58,666 bases of DNA from Ruminococcus sp. (lineage in GTDB: Bacteria; Bacillota; Clostridia; Oscillospirales; Ruminococcaceae): the NCBI RefSeq assembly GCF_019417665.1, contig NZ_DXUU01000014.1:1-58666 (forward strand), written 5' to 3'. The translations under genes were made by a program, and so were the position numbers. The notes under the pieces were generated by a model that saw only the letters and a list, made by a program, of their open reading frames with translations, was not told the DNA's origin and did no database searches. Position 1 is the first letter of the stretch. Each line of letters starts with the position of its first letter. Shown here one piece after another: positions 9,057 through 16,605 of the stretch.

Positions 9057-10199
9057 TTATTTTCCTCCAAACATTTCTTCTAATTTCTTCTTTGCGTATG
9101 GTCTGCGTTTGTCCGTAGTCGGTACCACAGTAGGCTTCCCAGGCGGTTTCACGATGTAGTTTCCGATCAGCTCCGTCAGATGCTTTTTGCCGCACAATTT
9201 CTCCAGCGCTGTCAGATTCAGCGGTTTCCGTTCGTACAGCAGCGCTTCGTCATACCCGGACTGCTCCAGCACCTGGAATGCGGCCTCTGTGTCCGTAATA
9301 GTCCGGTTTGATCTACCCTCCACAAGCTTCCAGCCGGGGATCTCCTTGCCGGCGATCAGCTGCTTTTCGGCGTACTCTTCCAGAGACTTTACCCAGCTTT
9401 GCAGGGACTGCGCTGCCGTGAGAATCTCGCCGATCTCTGCATCGGATAACAGGGTATCATTGCGCTTTTCCCCGATCTCCAGCATCTGTACGGCACGTGC
9501 CCGGCACTGTGCCTTTGCCCGGCAGAACCGGCACCAGTCTCCGGCGTGGAATTCACCGGTACCGTTTGTAGCTTGTTCCGCAAGGGGCTTCACGCTGTCG
9601 CCCCACTGCCGCAATGCATCAGCCGTCAGGGTATCTGTGGAGATATTGTCAAGCCGTGGCTGTATAATGTGCATCTGCACTTCCTTGATGTCGTACAGCA
9701 GGCTGTACTCATGTATCGCACCCAGGGCATACAGACGCAGCTGTGGATTATTCTCTGCCGACACCGGCACGCCTTTGCCGTATTTTAGGTCACAAATATG
9801 CAGGGTATCGCCGTACAGAATAACGCAATCGCCGGTGCCAAATCCACCGGGCACAATGTGGGAGAAATCCAGCCGCTTTTCAATGACCACGTAGGGCATT
9901 GCGGGGAACGCCATGCACAGGCTGCGGATGTGGTCTACATATGTATCGGTATAGCCGTCCATTTCCGGCTGATACAGCTTGTCCGCCTGGATAGCCGCCA
10001 GCTGTTGCTTGTAATCTGATGGTTTCATGATCTCAAACTGTTTCCGCAGTTTCAGTTCCGCCAGGCTGTGTGCAAGGGTTCCCTCTGCGGCATAGCTGCC
10101 GGCATTATCCGGGACCTGCTTTTCCAGCATGGCAGCCGGGGTGCAGTTTATCCAGCGATGCGCCCCGGATGCGGAAAGGAATGCGTGTTCCTCTGGCAT
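9057..10199 (-). CDS. DUF2800 phage protein, Cas4/RecB-like nuclease fold
   Basis: 380 aa, start ATG 10199 overlapping the upstream stop. The opening HAFLSASGAHRWINCTPAA is diagnostic of DUF2800. The core has the PD-(D/E)XK-like GFGTGDCVILYGDTLHICDL followed by KYGKG, and a cysteine cluster WCRFCRAKAQCRAR (about residues 222-235) like the Fe-S cluster of Cas4/AddB nucleases. It is a likely exonuclease of the phage recombination module. It is coupled to the downstream DUF2815 gene by a 2-nt gap, a pairing typical of this phage type. Confidence 0.9.
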   Translation of the reverse strand: MPEEHAFLSASGAHRWINCTPAAMLEKQVPDNAGSYAAEGTLAHSLAELKLRKQFEIMKPSDYKQQLAAIQADKLYQPEMDGYTDTYVDHIRSLCMAFPAMPYVVIEKRLDFSHIVPGGFGTGDCVILYGDTLHICDLKYGKGVPVSAENNPQLRLYALGAIHEYSLLYDIKEVQMHIIQPRLDNISTDTLTADALRQWGDSVKPLAEQATNGTGEFHAGDWCRFCRAKAQCRARAVQMLEIGEKRNDTLLSDAEIGEILTAAQSLQSWVKSLEEYAEKQLIAGKEIPGWKLVEGRSNRTITDTEAAFQVLEQSGYDEALLYERKPLNLTALEKLCGKKHLTELIGNYIVKPPGKPTVVPTTDKRRPYAKKKLEEMFGGK

Positions 10200-10714
10200 C
10201 AGATCTGCCCTCCCATCTGCCGCAGTCTGCCGGCGAATTCCGACCGGCGGTTTTCTGGTACGGATGCAAGTCCTGCCGGTGCGCCGAACTCAGTCAGCAA
10301 GGCTTGCAGCTCTGGCTGCTTCCCGGCTTCCATCAGGGGACGGCAGGCGATGGCGAGATCGTTCACGCTATAGGTGCGTACCTGTGTAGGAATGCCAGCT
10401 GCCGGTGGTGTCTGCTGCACCGGTGCATCAGAAGGGGCTACAGGCGCCGCAGCAGGTGTCGGTGCCGCCGTAGACACAGGCATAGCAGCCGAAGCCGGAG
10501 ACGGCTGCACAGGGGCAGCAGTCGGCATTGTCTGCGGGGCTGCGGGGTTCTGCTGGGGGATAGCCGCCGGAATAGGTGTGGCTGCGGGTGCGGGTGCTGG
10601 TGTATTAGACCGCATGGCTTGTACGGTCCGGTTTGCGAGTTCGGTATCCGCCAGCAGGTTGGCGATCGCCGCTGCCTGCTCCGGGGTGACTGTCAGTGTC
10701 ATTGTGAGTTCCAT
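10199..10714 (-). CDS. Phage protein with Pro/Ala-rich linker
   Basis: 171 aa from ATG 10714, with GGAGG upstream. An N-terminal helix (TVTPEQAAAIANLLADTELA) is joined by an about 80-residue Ala/Pro/Gln-rich linker to a C-terminal helical segment (VNDLAIACRPLMEAGKQPEL, then a region ending RRSEFAGRLRQMGG). The C-terminal segment resembles a small domain seen beside DUF2800 genes in prophages. Function is unknown; a tethering or adaptor role is only a guess from the architecture. Confidence 0.65.
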   Translation of the reverse strand: MELTMTLTVTPEQAAAIANLLADTELANRTVQAMRSNTPAPAPAATPIPAAIPQQNPAAPQTMPTAAPVQPSPASAAMPVSTAAPTPAAAPVAPSDAPVQQTPPAAGIPTQVRTYSVNDLAIACRPLMEAGKQPELQALLTEFGAPAGLASVPENRRSEFAGRLRQMGGQI

Positions 10715-10844
10715 TGTGTTTTACCTCCGTAAAATTGATTGTATTGCAACACCATTTACAGGTGCAGCCGTCGTTTTCGATGCTGCCGCAGTAGGGGCAG
10801 CGGATGGGAGTTTTAGTCTCCCAGGGGAAAATCATATGTATCAC
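10605..10844 (-). CDS. Possible small zinc-ribbon protein overlapping the next gene
   Basis: 79 aa. Residues about 14-36 hold a two-pair cysteine motif (CPYCGS then CTCKWCC), which looks like a real zinc ribbon. The rest of the frame overlaps the following gene by 110 nt and has no recognisable feature, so the authentic protein may be shorter or end differently. Only the cysteine pattern supports it. Confidence 0.35.
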   Translation of the reverse strand: MIHMIFPWETKTPIRCPYCGSIENDGCTCKWCCNTINFTEVKHNGTHNDTDSHPGAGSGDRQPAGGYRTRKPDRTSHAV

Positions 10845-10848
10845 CCAT

Positions 10849-10877
10849 TTGACATTTATTCGGATTTATGCTATACT
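10849..10877 (+). promoter_or_regulatory. Strong rightward promoter inside the leftward prophage operon
   Basis: TTGACA (10849-10854), a 17-nt spacer and TATACT (10872-10877) read on the plus strand, against all neighbouring genes. The expected start point is near 10884. Confidence 0.7.
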
Positions 10878-10883
10878 GTATCC

Positions 10884-10942
10884 GTAAACATTTTACACTA
10901 TCTTTCAGCCCCGTTCCCGGTTGCCGCCGGTGCGGGGTTTTT
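10884..10942 (+). ncRNA. Candidate prophage small RNA, antisense to the 3' end of a phage gene
   Basis: The promoter at 10849-10877 is followed about 25 nt after its start point by a GC-rich hairpin: CCCCG (10909-10913) with inner CCGG, paired with CCGG and CGGGG (10933-10937). Five T residues follow (10938-10942), giving a complete transcription unit of about 60 nt. It is antisense to the last codons of the gene at 10898-11104, whose C-terminal residues are encoded by the terminator stem. No open frame of note lies within it. It could be an antisense regulator of the leftward early operon or a decoy transcript. Confidence 0.55.
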
Positions 10943-11104
10943 ATTGTCCAGATACGACTTTAAGTCGTTGATCGCAACCCGATTTCGTAAGTTAGGCAGC
11001 GACTCCAGTGTATCAGGCACGGTGTTGTTCCAGTCGTAAATGTGTTTCAACACCGGGCAGTCGGCGGCGCTGAATGGTAGGGCCAGTAATTCGTTGAGCG
11101 TCAT
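10898..11104 (-). CDS. Small hypothetical phage protein
   Basis: 68 aa. ATG 11104 is preferred over GTG 11110 because GGGGGG lies 7 nt upstream. The sequence MTLNELLALPFSAADCPVL... is mostly helical, with a low-complexity Pro/Ala tail encoded by the hairpin of the opposite-strand RNA candidate. No family is recognised. It sits between two hypothetical genes of the early operon. Confidence 0.5.
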   Translation of the reverse strand: MTLNELLALPFSAADCPVLKHIYDWNNTVPDTLESLPNLRNRVAINDLKSYLDNKNPAPAATGNGAER

Positions 11105-11117
11105 GTTCACGCCCCCC

Positions 11118-11795
11118 TTACTTTTCGGTCAACGGCAGTTCTGCTCCGTCATTGTCGACGTAGTGAACGTTCCCCTCATTATCTACAATACGATATATTG
11201 CATGTCCTTCTAAATTTGGAAAAACTTTTCCGAGAGCTTCATGCGCTGCACGTTGGCCGTGTTTTGTATGAATCAATTGGTCGAGCATATACTCTTTGAT
11301 GCAGATCGTCATTGGCGCGTCAGGTGTGCATTCGATCCAATCCCCGGTATCCTTGTAGTCAAGAGCGCATACAAACAAAATGCTTGGGAATGTATCTCCG
11401 TCAATACCTTCCATTGACTTTCTGCCGTATTCTTCACTGATATTACACAGATTGCACAATTCCTGAAAAGTGCCACCTGCCTGCTGCCAGATATATAGAG
11501 CGTAAAATAGCATTTCACCTGTTGTTACAAGCATTCCGTGAAGCTTTCTTTTCTGTTCTGCATATGGGTTTACAACAGCAATTTGCAGACCCCATTCCGG
11601 AAGATGTGCTCCCCGTTTTCGGATTCGTCTGGAAAAACTATCAGCTTTATCTGAGGCAGCGATAAAGCTATCGATCAATGAAACAGCGTACATTCTTGTC
11701 AGGACGACCACTTTCTTTGCCGCGTACCTCTCAACTGTCTTTGCCGCATCAGCAAAAGCGAGTACGCTTTTATGCCGAAGTATTTTTTCGTTCAT
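11118..11795 (-). CDS. Hypothetical phage protein
   Basis: 225 aa from ATG 11795, with AAAGG 6 nt upstream. Mixed helical and strand composition, no signal peptide or membrane segment. The C-terminal part GHAIYRIVDNEGNVHYVDND looks like a small beta-hairpin repeat. No catalytic motif is seen. Its start lies inside the shifted frame of the upstream gene, so the two would be translationally coupled if that frame is used. Confidence 0.6.
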   Translation of the reverse strand: MNEKILRHKSVLAFADAAKTVERYAAKKVVVLTRMYAVSLIDSFIAASDKADSFSRRIRKRGAHLPEWGLQIAVVNPYAEQKRKLHGMLVTTGEMLFYALYIWQQAGGTFQELCNLCNISEEYGRKSMEGIDGDTFPSILFVCALDYKDTGDWIECTPDAPMTICIKEYMLDQLIHTKHGQRAAHEALGKVFPNLEGHAIYRIVDNEGNVHYVDNDGAELPLTEK

Positions 11796-12269
11796 GGTAT
11801 ACCTTTCTGCCGGCTCTCCGGCGGTTAAAGTTCTTGTTTTCTTTTTTTTCTTCTTCCAGAAACTTTCTGTATTGCTCCAGATTCTTTTCTACGATGTCGT
11901 CCACGTAACCCTGCCAGGCGGAGCAGTCCTCTTTTTTTGTGTATAGTAGTCAGCGCTGCTCTCCAGGCGTTCTGTGTCCCATTCTTTCGGAATCGGCCGC
12001 TTTTTGGCGTACCATTCCACAATTATCATTGCGGAAGGCATGTCGATACGCAGATATGGCGTGATTGATCCAGGATACAAATGCTGATACAGCAAGTGGT
12101 AATCAATGTGATTGAGGAATCCGGCACCCGCAGCCATCACAATTTCCTGGAAGTCAAACTTGGACTTTTTCTGGATCATCTCCGCCGCTTTACGGCATTC
12201 GTAAACGAATAAGTAGCGGTATTTTCGTTCTTTTACGGATTGGTGGTATTCTGCGATAATACTGCTCAT
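11770..12269 (-). pseudogene. Phage gene with -1 frameshift at a slippery heptamer
   Basis: The frame from ATG 12269 (AAAGGGGG ribosome site) encodes SIIAEYHQSVKERKYRYLF... and stops after TAPPGRVTWTTS. One frame back, the sequence continues as a convincing protein: EDCSAWQGYVDDIVEKNLEQ then YRKFLEEEKKENKN, ending at TAA 11770-11772. The switch point is A-AAA-AAG near 11930-11936, in exactly the phase of a classic -1 ribosomal slippery site (CAA AAA AAG). The intended product would be about 166 aa. Either programmed frameshifting, a 1-nt indel in a run of seven A, or a sequencing error explains it. No product function is recognised. Confidence 0.6.
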
Positions 12270-12284
12270 TGGTTTCACCCCCTT

Positions 12285-12530
12285 TCAGCGCATTCCATCG
12301 TGCGCCAGTTGCTCCAGCGTCACACCGAAGAAATGGCAGATGTGATTCAGATCCGCACCGGTGAAGAGGGAAGAATCATCCATCCTGGCATTGAGTGTGC
12401 GAACCTGGGCGTATCCAAGCACCTGGCACATCTCCAGCGGCGTGACTTTCCTGCGCTGCATCAGCCCGGCAACGTTTCCGGCGACGATGTCCATCGGCGT
12501 TTCTGTCGGCTTGTTTGGCTTTCTTGCCAT
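12285..12530 (-). CDS. Small helix-turn-helix phage protein
   Basis: 81 aa. ATG 12530 is used, with GAGGTG 10 nt upstream. The pattern IVAGNVAGLMQRRKVTPLEM followed by VLGYAQVRTLNARM and DLNHICHFFGVTLEQLA matches a Cro/CI-type five-helix fold, with a divergent recognition helix. It is a likely early regulator or replication accessory. It follows the antirepressor gene with a short gap in the leftward operon. Confidence 0.6.
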   Translation of the reverse strand: MARKPNKPTETPMDIVAGNVAGLMQRRKVTPLEMCQVLGYAQVRTLNARMDDSSLFTGADLNHICHFFGVTLEQLAHDGMR

Positions 12531-12542
12531 GGTTGACACACC

Positions 12543-13340
12543 TCACTTACAAACACCGTACTTTACCGCCATTTCCTTAACGATAGCGATAAATATTTCG
12601 ATAAGCTTCTTGTCCTCTCCGATGATGTCCACAATGCTGACCTTATCACGCTTTGACTTGCAAACGCCTTCTTCCGCCATACGTCGGCGCTTATTGGTCT
12701 GCCGTGTTTTCAAAGCCACGCCAGCACGGGATTCCACCAACTTGTATACTTCTTTGTATACATCGCCTATGGTATCATATCCGCTGCCAGTTGTAGCAGC
12801 GATTTCAGAGATAAGGTGCTTTGTGTCCTGCCGCCACGAGGTCTTGTCCAGCGCAATTACATCGCAGGTGTTAGTAAGACGCTGGTTCATATCAGCGAGC
12901 GCAGCATCCTGCTCTGCTTGCTTTGCTTCCAACTGTTTTTGACGAGTCTCCATGTTGATAAGTACCTGTAACTGTGGGGACAGATCTGAAAGCGCCGTCT
13001 GCATCTGCTGTACACGAAAATAGGTTTCTACCAGTTCATCATATACAGCCCATGCCTTGTCTGTGTTCAGGCTCTTTGCGTGGAGTAATGCGCCTTTTTC
13101 TGTCCAGAGGTAAAGTTTTGGGGTACGTTTATCAACTACGTCGGAATTTCCGACCAAGTTCTTAAACTCCTTTAATTCTTCTCCGGTCAGGCAGTAGTAA
13201 TGCTTGCCTTCTGCGTACCGTACTTTGTTGGAATTAAAGTTATCCTTAATTCTTTCCGTTGTTGTTCCGTACTGTTCTGCAATCTGTACGGTGGTCAGCA
13301 CTCGCTGACCTTCGTTTTCAATTACTTGTAAATTGTTCAT
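12543..13340 (-). CDS. Phage antirepressor, ORF6N/ORF6C-like
   Basis: 265 aa from ATG 13340 (GGAGGG 8 nt upstream). Residues about 1-100 form an ORF6N-type DNA-binding domain (VLTTVQIAEQYGTTTERIKD, KHYYCLTGEELKEFKNL, KLYLWTEKGALLHAKSLNT). A coiled-coil follows (METRQKQLEAKQAEQDAALA), then an ORF6C-like tail with a basic patch (KTRQTNKRRRMAEEG). Proteins of this type antagonise the CI repressor or act as regulators. It is the second gene of the leftward operon, and a copy of the switch operator (13376-13391) lies 36 nt upstream of its start, so it may be separately repressed. Confidence 0.85.
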   Translation of the reverse strand: MNNLQVIENEGQRVLTTVQIAEQYGTTTERIKDNFNSNKVRYAEGKHYYCLTGEELKEFKNLVGNSDVVDKRTPKLYLWTEKGALLHAKSLNTDKAWAVYDELVETYFRVQQMQTALSDLSPQLQVLINMETRQKQLEAKQAEQDAALADMNQRLTNTCDVIALDKTSWRQDTKHLISEIAATTGSGYDTIGDVYKEVYKLVESRAGVALKTRQTNKRRRMAEEGVCKSKRDKVSIVDIIGEDKKLIEIFIAIVKEMAVKYGVCK

Positions 13341-13375
13341 CTGTAAACCCTCCATATTCTGCATTGCGGAATTAT

Positions 13376-13391
13376 GTCGCATTTATGCGAC
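13376..13391. promoter_or_regulatory. Prophage operator copy 1
   Basis: GTCGCAT-TT-ATGCGAC is a perfect 7+7 inverted repeat with a 2-nt centre. It overlaps the 3' end of the Cro-like gene and lies before the antirepressor ribosome site. The same motif recurs in the divergent promoter region. Confidence 0.7.
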
Positions 13392-13601
13392 GTCTGAGCT
13401 AAAAAAAATAGAAACTGCTTCGTCTTCGTTTAAGCCTAAATACCGAACAATAGCGTCAGCTTCTCTAATAGTAAACATCTCGCCATTTTGCTGTAACTTC
13501 CGATAGAACGTAGCCGGATTGACGCCTATACCTTTTGCGACGCGGCTTATTGTTTCTCCTTTCTCAACAATTTTTCCCTTCAATTTTCTAACGTCAGCCA
13601 T
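13383..13601 (-). CDS. Cro-like helix-turn-helix repressor
   Basis: 72 aa from ATG 13601 with AGGGGGGG upstream. The fold GKIVEKGETISRVAKGIGVN followed by PATFYRKLQQNGEMF matches the DUF739/Cro class of phage regulators. It is the first gene of the leftward operon, divergent from the CI-like repressor, which is the Cro position. It presumably binds the GTCGCAT-NN-ATGCGAC operators and shuts off lysogeny functions after induction. Confidence 0.8.
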   Translation of the reverse strand: MADVRKLKGKIVEKGETISRVAKGIGVNPATFYRKLQQNGEMFTIREADAIVRYLGLNEDEAVSIFFSSDVA

Positions 13602-13621
13602 CTAATCACCCCCCCTCTGTT

Positions 13622-13677
13622 GTCGCATAAATGCGATTCGCTGATTACATGATACCACACTTTCATCTGCTTGTCAA
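13622..13677 (-). promoter_or_regulatory. Leftward early promoter (PL/PR-like) with operator copy 2
   Basis: On the minus strand TTGACA (13672-13677), a 17-nt spacer and TATCAT (13649-13654) form a strong promoter for the Cro-like gene. Operator GTCGCAT-AA-ATGCGAT (13622-13637) covers the region just past the start point, where bound repressor would block transcription. Confidence 0.75.
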
Positions 13678-13725
13678 CCCTTTTTTCTCATTTTTGAGAT
13701 TTTTTTTGAAAAGCACAAAAAAAGT

Positions 13726-13755
13726 ATTGCATTTTTGCGAAAAGCATGGTATAAT
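13726..13755 (+). promoter_or_regulatory. Repressor maintenance promoter with operator-like copy 3
   Basis: TTGCAT (13727-13732), a 17-nt spacer and TATAAT (13750-13755) drive the CI-like gene. The -35 box lies inside a degenerate operator, ATTGCATTTTTGCGAA (13726-13741), suggesting autoregulation. A further inverted repeat, TCTCATTTTTGAGA, is at 13686-13699. Confidence 0.75.
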
Positions 13756-13778
13756 AGATTTAGTTGGAGGTGATATTT

Positions 13779-14234
13779 ATGACTATCGGAGAAAGAATTA
13801 AAGCTCGTCGTGAAGAGCTAGGGCTATCCGTTGACGAAGTAGCAGAAGTGCTAAATAAAAGCAGAGCCACTGTTTACAGATATGAGAGTAATGAAATAGA
13901 GAAGTTACCAACAACTGTTCTTGAACCGTTATCGAAAATTTTGAGAACAACTCCTGCTTATCTTATTGGATGGGAAGACGATCCTATTGATTACGATGAT
14001 CCAGATATCGTTTCTGAGCTTCGCACTGATATTTTAGACCGTTTTAACGGCGATGCAAAAGCAGCTTATAAAGCACAACAAGCGATCTATGACGATGCCG
14101 CAAAAGTACAAGCAGAAGAGCAAGACGAAAATTTAGTTATCTTAAATAGAAACGCAAAGAAACTAACGCCCGAAAAAAGAAAACAACTATTAGATATGGC
14201 AAGATTGATGTTTAAGGAGGAATTTGATGATTGA
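13779..14234 (+). CDS. CI-like prophage repressor (XRE family)
   Basis: 151 aa from ATG 13779, with GGAGG at 13766-13770. The N-terminal HTH is MTIGERIKARREELGLSVDE, then VAEVLNKSRATVYRYESNEI, then LEPLSKILRTTPAYLIGW, typical of phage CI/XRE proteins. The C-terminal part is helical and acidic, without a LexA-like peptidase domain. Cleavage therefore probably depends on the ImmA-like protease encoded next, whose start overlaps this gene by 8 nt. It maintains lysogeny through the operators in the adjacent divergent region. Confidence 0.9.
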   Translation: MTIGERIKARREELGLSVDEVAEVLNKSRATVYRYESNEIEKLPTTVLEPLSKILRTTPAYLIGWEDDPIDYDDPDIVSELRTDILDRFNGDAKAAYKAQQAIYDDAAKVQAEEQDENLVILNRNAKKLTPEKRKQLLDMARLMFKEEFDD

Positions 14235-14823
14235 ATTTCCTGACTATGAACGAGCAACAAATGCAGCATATTGTGTACTACGAAATTATAGTTATAAATT
14301 TCCGGAAGTTGATATAGGATATATTCTTTCTACTCGTCCGAACATAAAAATACGTACATACTCGGACGCTGCTAAAAAGTTGGGTGTTTCGCACAATGAA
14401 TTTACCTATTATTTTGCTTCCAGTGAACACGGCTTTACTGTGGCAGATTATGATAACGATAGATTCATCATGTATTATAACGATTGGAAGGACGAAAAAA
14501 CGATTCGTTTCACCCTGGCGCATGAGCTCGGGCACACTGAATTAAACCATAAAGAAGATAATGCGGCAGCTGATAAAGAAGCAAACTGTTTTGCAAGAAA
14601 TCTTTTATGCCCTATACAGCTTGTTAATGGCTTTAAACTATCAAGCCCAAAAGAATACGAAGAGTGTTTCGGAATCAGCTCACCAATGGCAAAAGCGGCT
14701 TTCAATCATCGATCCGCCGATTTGTATTACATTTCTAGGGAACTTTATAATGAAGTTGATAACAACATCCATCTCTATATGACTGGATACAGTCTTTCTG
14801 AAATATATGGTGTCCCTATGTAG
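14227..14823 (+). CDS. ImmA/IrrE-type metallopeptidase (anti-repressor protease)
   Basis: 198 aa from ATG 14227; AAGGAGG lies at 14214-14220. The zinc site is FTLAHELGHTELNH (HExxH) with a downstream AADKEANCFARNLLCP helix supplying the third ligand. In ICEBs1 and related phages ImmA proteins cleave the partner repressor when the SOS or cell-density signal arrives. The overlap with the repressor gene and the absence of a self-cleaving domain in that repressor support the same role here. Confidence 0.9.
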   Translation: MIEFPDYERATNAAYCVLRNYSYKFPEVDIGYILSTRPNIKIRTYSDAAKKLGVSHNEFTYYFASSEHGFTVADYDNDRFIMYYNDWKDEKTIRFTLAHELGHTELNHKEDNAAADKEANCFARNLLCPIQLVNGFKLSSPKEYEECFGISSPMAKAAFNHRSADLYYISRELYNEVDNNIHLYMTGYSLSEIYGVPM

Positions 14824-14915
14824 GAAACCAACACGAAATACTGTGATATCTACCAGAAAAGAGGGCGCTTAATGCATCGGTATAGCTTAACGGGCGGAAT
14901 AAAGGAGGCGACGAT

Positions 14916-15413
14916 ATGGGGCTGTTTGGAAAGAAAAAGTTGACGCCGTTAGAGGCAGATTATGTAAAAACACGGCTAAAACAGGCGCATGAGTGCGAAG
15001 TTCTTGTCAATAAGACAGTGAAACCAGATGTGTTTTTTGGCAGAATGAATTTTTTGCTTGACTGTTTACTTAATTTATCTGATTATGAAAAATACGATAT
15101 TTTCCACCCGGAAAAGCCTTCTAAAACGTTTAAAAACATAACTTCTAACTTAGAAAAGTACGTAGATGTGTTTATTGATCGGGCGTACGCTAATATGAAA
15201 GAAAAAACATCAAATCTGAAAACGGAAAAAGCTAGGGCAACGAACTGGGAAAAGTTTTTCGATACTATGGTTAGCGCATTTGAGGGAGCGAATTCTTTTT
15301 GGCGGGGCGACCCGAAATCAAAGCATTATACTGGCGCATTGTATACCAAAAACAATATCAAGCATCTAATGGATTTACAAGAGCAGTTTGAAGCTAGTTC
15401 GTTTAAGGATTAA
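14916..15413 (+). CDS. Hypothetical protein of the lysogeny region
   Basis: 165 aa, ATG 14916 preceded by AAAGGAGG. Starts MGLFGKKKLTPLEADYVKTR and is rich in helices and charged residues, with no membrane segment. It lies between the ImmA-like protease and integrase genes, the usual place for accessory genes expressed from the prophage. No family is recognised. The codon use is more A+T-rich than the replication module, as for the two genes before it. Confidence 0.6.
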   Translation: MGLFGKKKLTPLEADYVKTRLKQAHECEVLVNKTVKPDVFFGRMNFLLDCLLNLSDYEKYDIFHPEKPSKTFKNITSNLEKYVDVFIDRAYANMKEKTSNLKTEKARATNWEKFFDTMVSAFEGANSFWRGDPKSKHYTGALYTKNNIKHLMDLQEQFEASSFKD

Positions 15414-15419
15414 ATAAAA

Positions 15420-15451
15420 GACCGCCTCACTGTTGGCGCAGTGAAGCGGTC
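15420..15451. terminator. Terminator-like hairpin before integrase
   Basis: GACCGC and TCACTG pair with CAGTGA and GCGGTC (one C/A mismatch) around a 6-nt loop. The best T-run is on the minus strand (CTTTTATTT), so it may terminate in both directions. Confidence 0.55.
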
Positions 15452-15454
15452 AAA

Positions 15455-15504
15455 GGAATATGCTATTTTGAGAATCCTAGCATGTTCCCATTATAGCATA
15501 TTCC
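15455..15504. repeat. 12-bp perfect inverted repeat in the integrase leader
   Basis: GGAATATGCTAT (15455-15466) is repeated inverted as ATAGCATATTCC (15493-15504), 26 nt ahead of the integrase start. It could be an excisionase or integrase regulatory site, or an RNA hairpin limiting integrase translation. Confidence 0.55.
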
Positions 15505-15530
15505 TCCCAAAAAATCAAGGAGGAATTTCA

Positions 15531-16532
15531 ATGGCAAAAGCGAAAAAACTGCCGTCCGGCAGCTGGCGTGTGAATCTCTACGTCGGCACGGACGACAACG
15601 GAAAGCGGATCTACAAATCCTTTACCGCCGAAACCAAAAAAGAAGCGGAATTCCTGGCAGCTGAATACAATCTGAAACGCAAGGAAAAACCGAAAGGGAT
15701 CACGGTAGGGGATGCGATAGACGGGTATATCAATAATAAAGACGGTGTTCTGTCGCCGTCTACAATCGCAGGATATCGTAATATCCGAAAGACAAAATTT
15801 CAGGACCTTATGGGCGTACCACTGGACAAATTGACAAACATTATGATTCAGGCATCCGTAAATCGAGCTGCACGCAGCTTGTCCCCGAAATCCATCCGTA
15901 ATGCGCACGGCCTGCTTACAGCCGCTCTGGGGATGTACATGCCGGACTTTAACGTCAGAACAACACTCCCAGCAAAAGAACACAAGATAAAGGATCTTCC
16001 AGAGCCGCAGGAGATCATTGACGCCGTTCGTGGCACGGATGTAGAACTGCCGGTAATACTTGCGATATGGCTTGGTCTGCGCATGTCAGAGGTTCGTGGG
16101 ATACGTTACAAAGATATAAGTGACGGGGTTTTGACTGTGAGAAACGTCAGGATTGCTATGGACGGCGGCATTGAAAAAGAAAGCACAAAGACGTATAACA
16201 GCACACGGCGTCTCGTGCTGCCAGAGCATTTGGTACAAATGATAGGGGAGGGGAAACCGGATGAATATGTCGTCAAGCTGGCAGCTTGCACGATATACCA
16301 GCATTTTGTAAAAATCATCGAAAATGCAACCGGGAAACATATGACATTCCACGACCTGAGGCACGTCAATGCATCTGTTATGCTCGCACTAGGCATCCCG
16401 GATAAATACGCCATGGAGCGTGGAGGATGGGCAACGAACAGCACGCTGAAATCAGTATACCAGCACACATTTACAGATGAGCGAAAACTAGTTGACGAAA
16501 AAATAGACGCGTACTTTAACAGCATAATTTAG
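15531..16532 (+). CDS. Tyrosine site-specific integrase
   Basis: 333 aa from ATG 15531 (AAGGAGG upstream); an upstream in-frame start at 15441 would read through the terminator hairpin and is rejected. The N-terminal AP2-like arm-binding domain is SGSWRVNLYVGTDDNGKRIY; a core-binding SAM-like domain follows (IDGYINNKDGVLSPSTIAGY). The catalytic domain has Arg I in LGLRMSEVRG, HDLRHVNAS (HxxR) and the nucleophile Tyr in SVYQHTF. It integrates the phage at the tRNA-derived site immediately downstream. No separate excisionase gene is apparent. Confidence 0.95.
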   Translation: MAKAKKLPSGSWRVNLYVGTDDNGKRIYKSFTAETKKEAEFLAAEYNLKRKEKPKGITVGDAIDGYINNKDGVLSPSTIAGYRNIRKTKFQDLMGVPLDKLTNIMIQASVNRAARSLSPKSIRNAHGLLTAALGMYMPDFNVRTTLPAKEHKIKDLPEPQEIIDAVRGTDVELPVILAIWLGLRMSEVRGIRYKDISDGVLTVRNVRIAMDGGIEKESTKTYNSTRRLVLPEHLVQMIGEGKPDEYVVKLAACTIYQHFVKIIENATGKHMTFHDLRHVNASVMLALGIPDKYAMERGGWATNSTLKSVYQHTFTDERKLVDEKIDAYFNSII

Positions 16533-16535
16533 TAC

Positions 16536-16559
16536 AATGCAACACGAAATGCAACACGA
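16536..16559 (+). repeat. Tandem 12-mer, candidate integrase arm-binding sites
   Basis: AATGCAACACGA is repeated twice without a gap (16536-16547, 16548-16559) right after the integrase stop and 47 nt before the attachment core. Direct repeats in this place usually bind the integrase N-terminal domain. Confidence 0.5.
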
Positions 16560-16605
16560 TATATAAAATATCACGCTAATGCGATATATTTTATGATTTT
16601 ATTTA

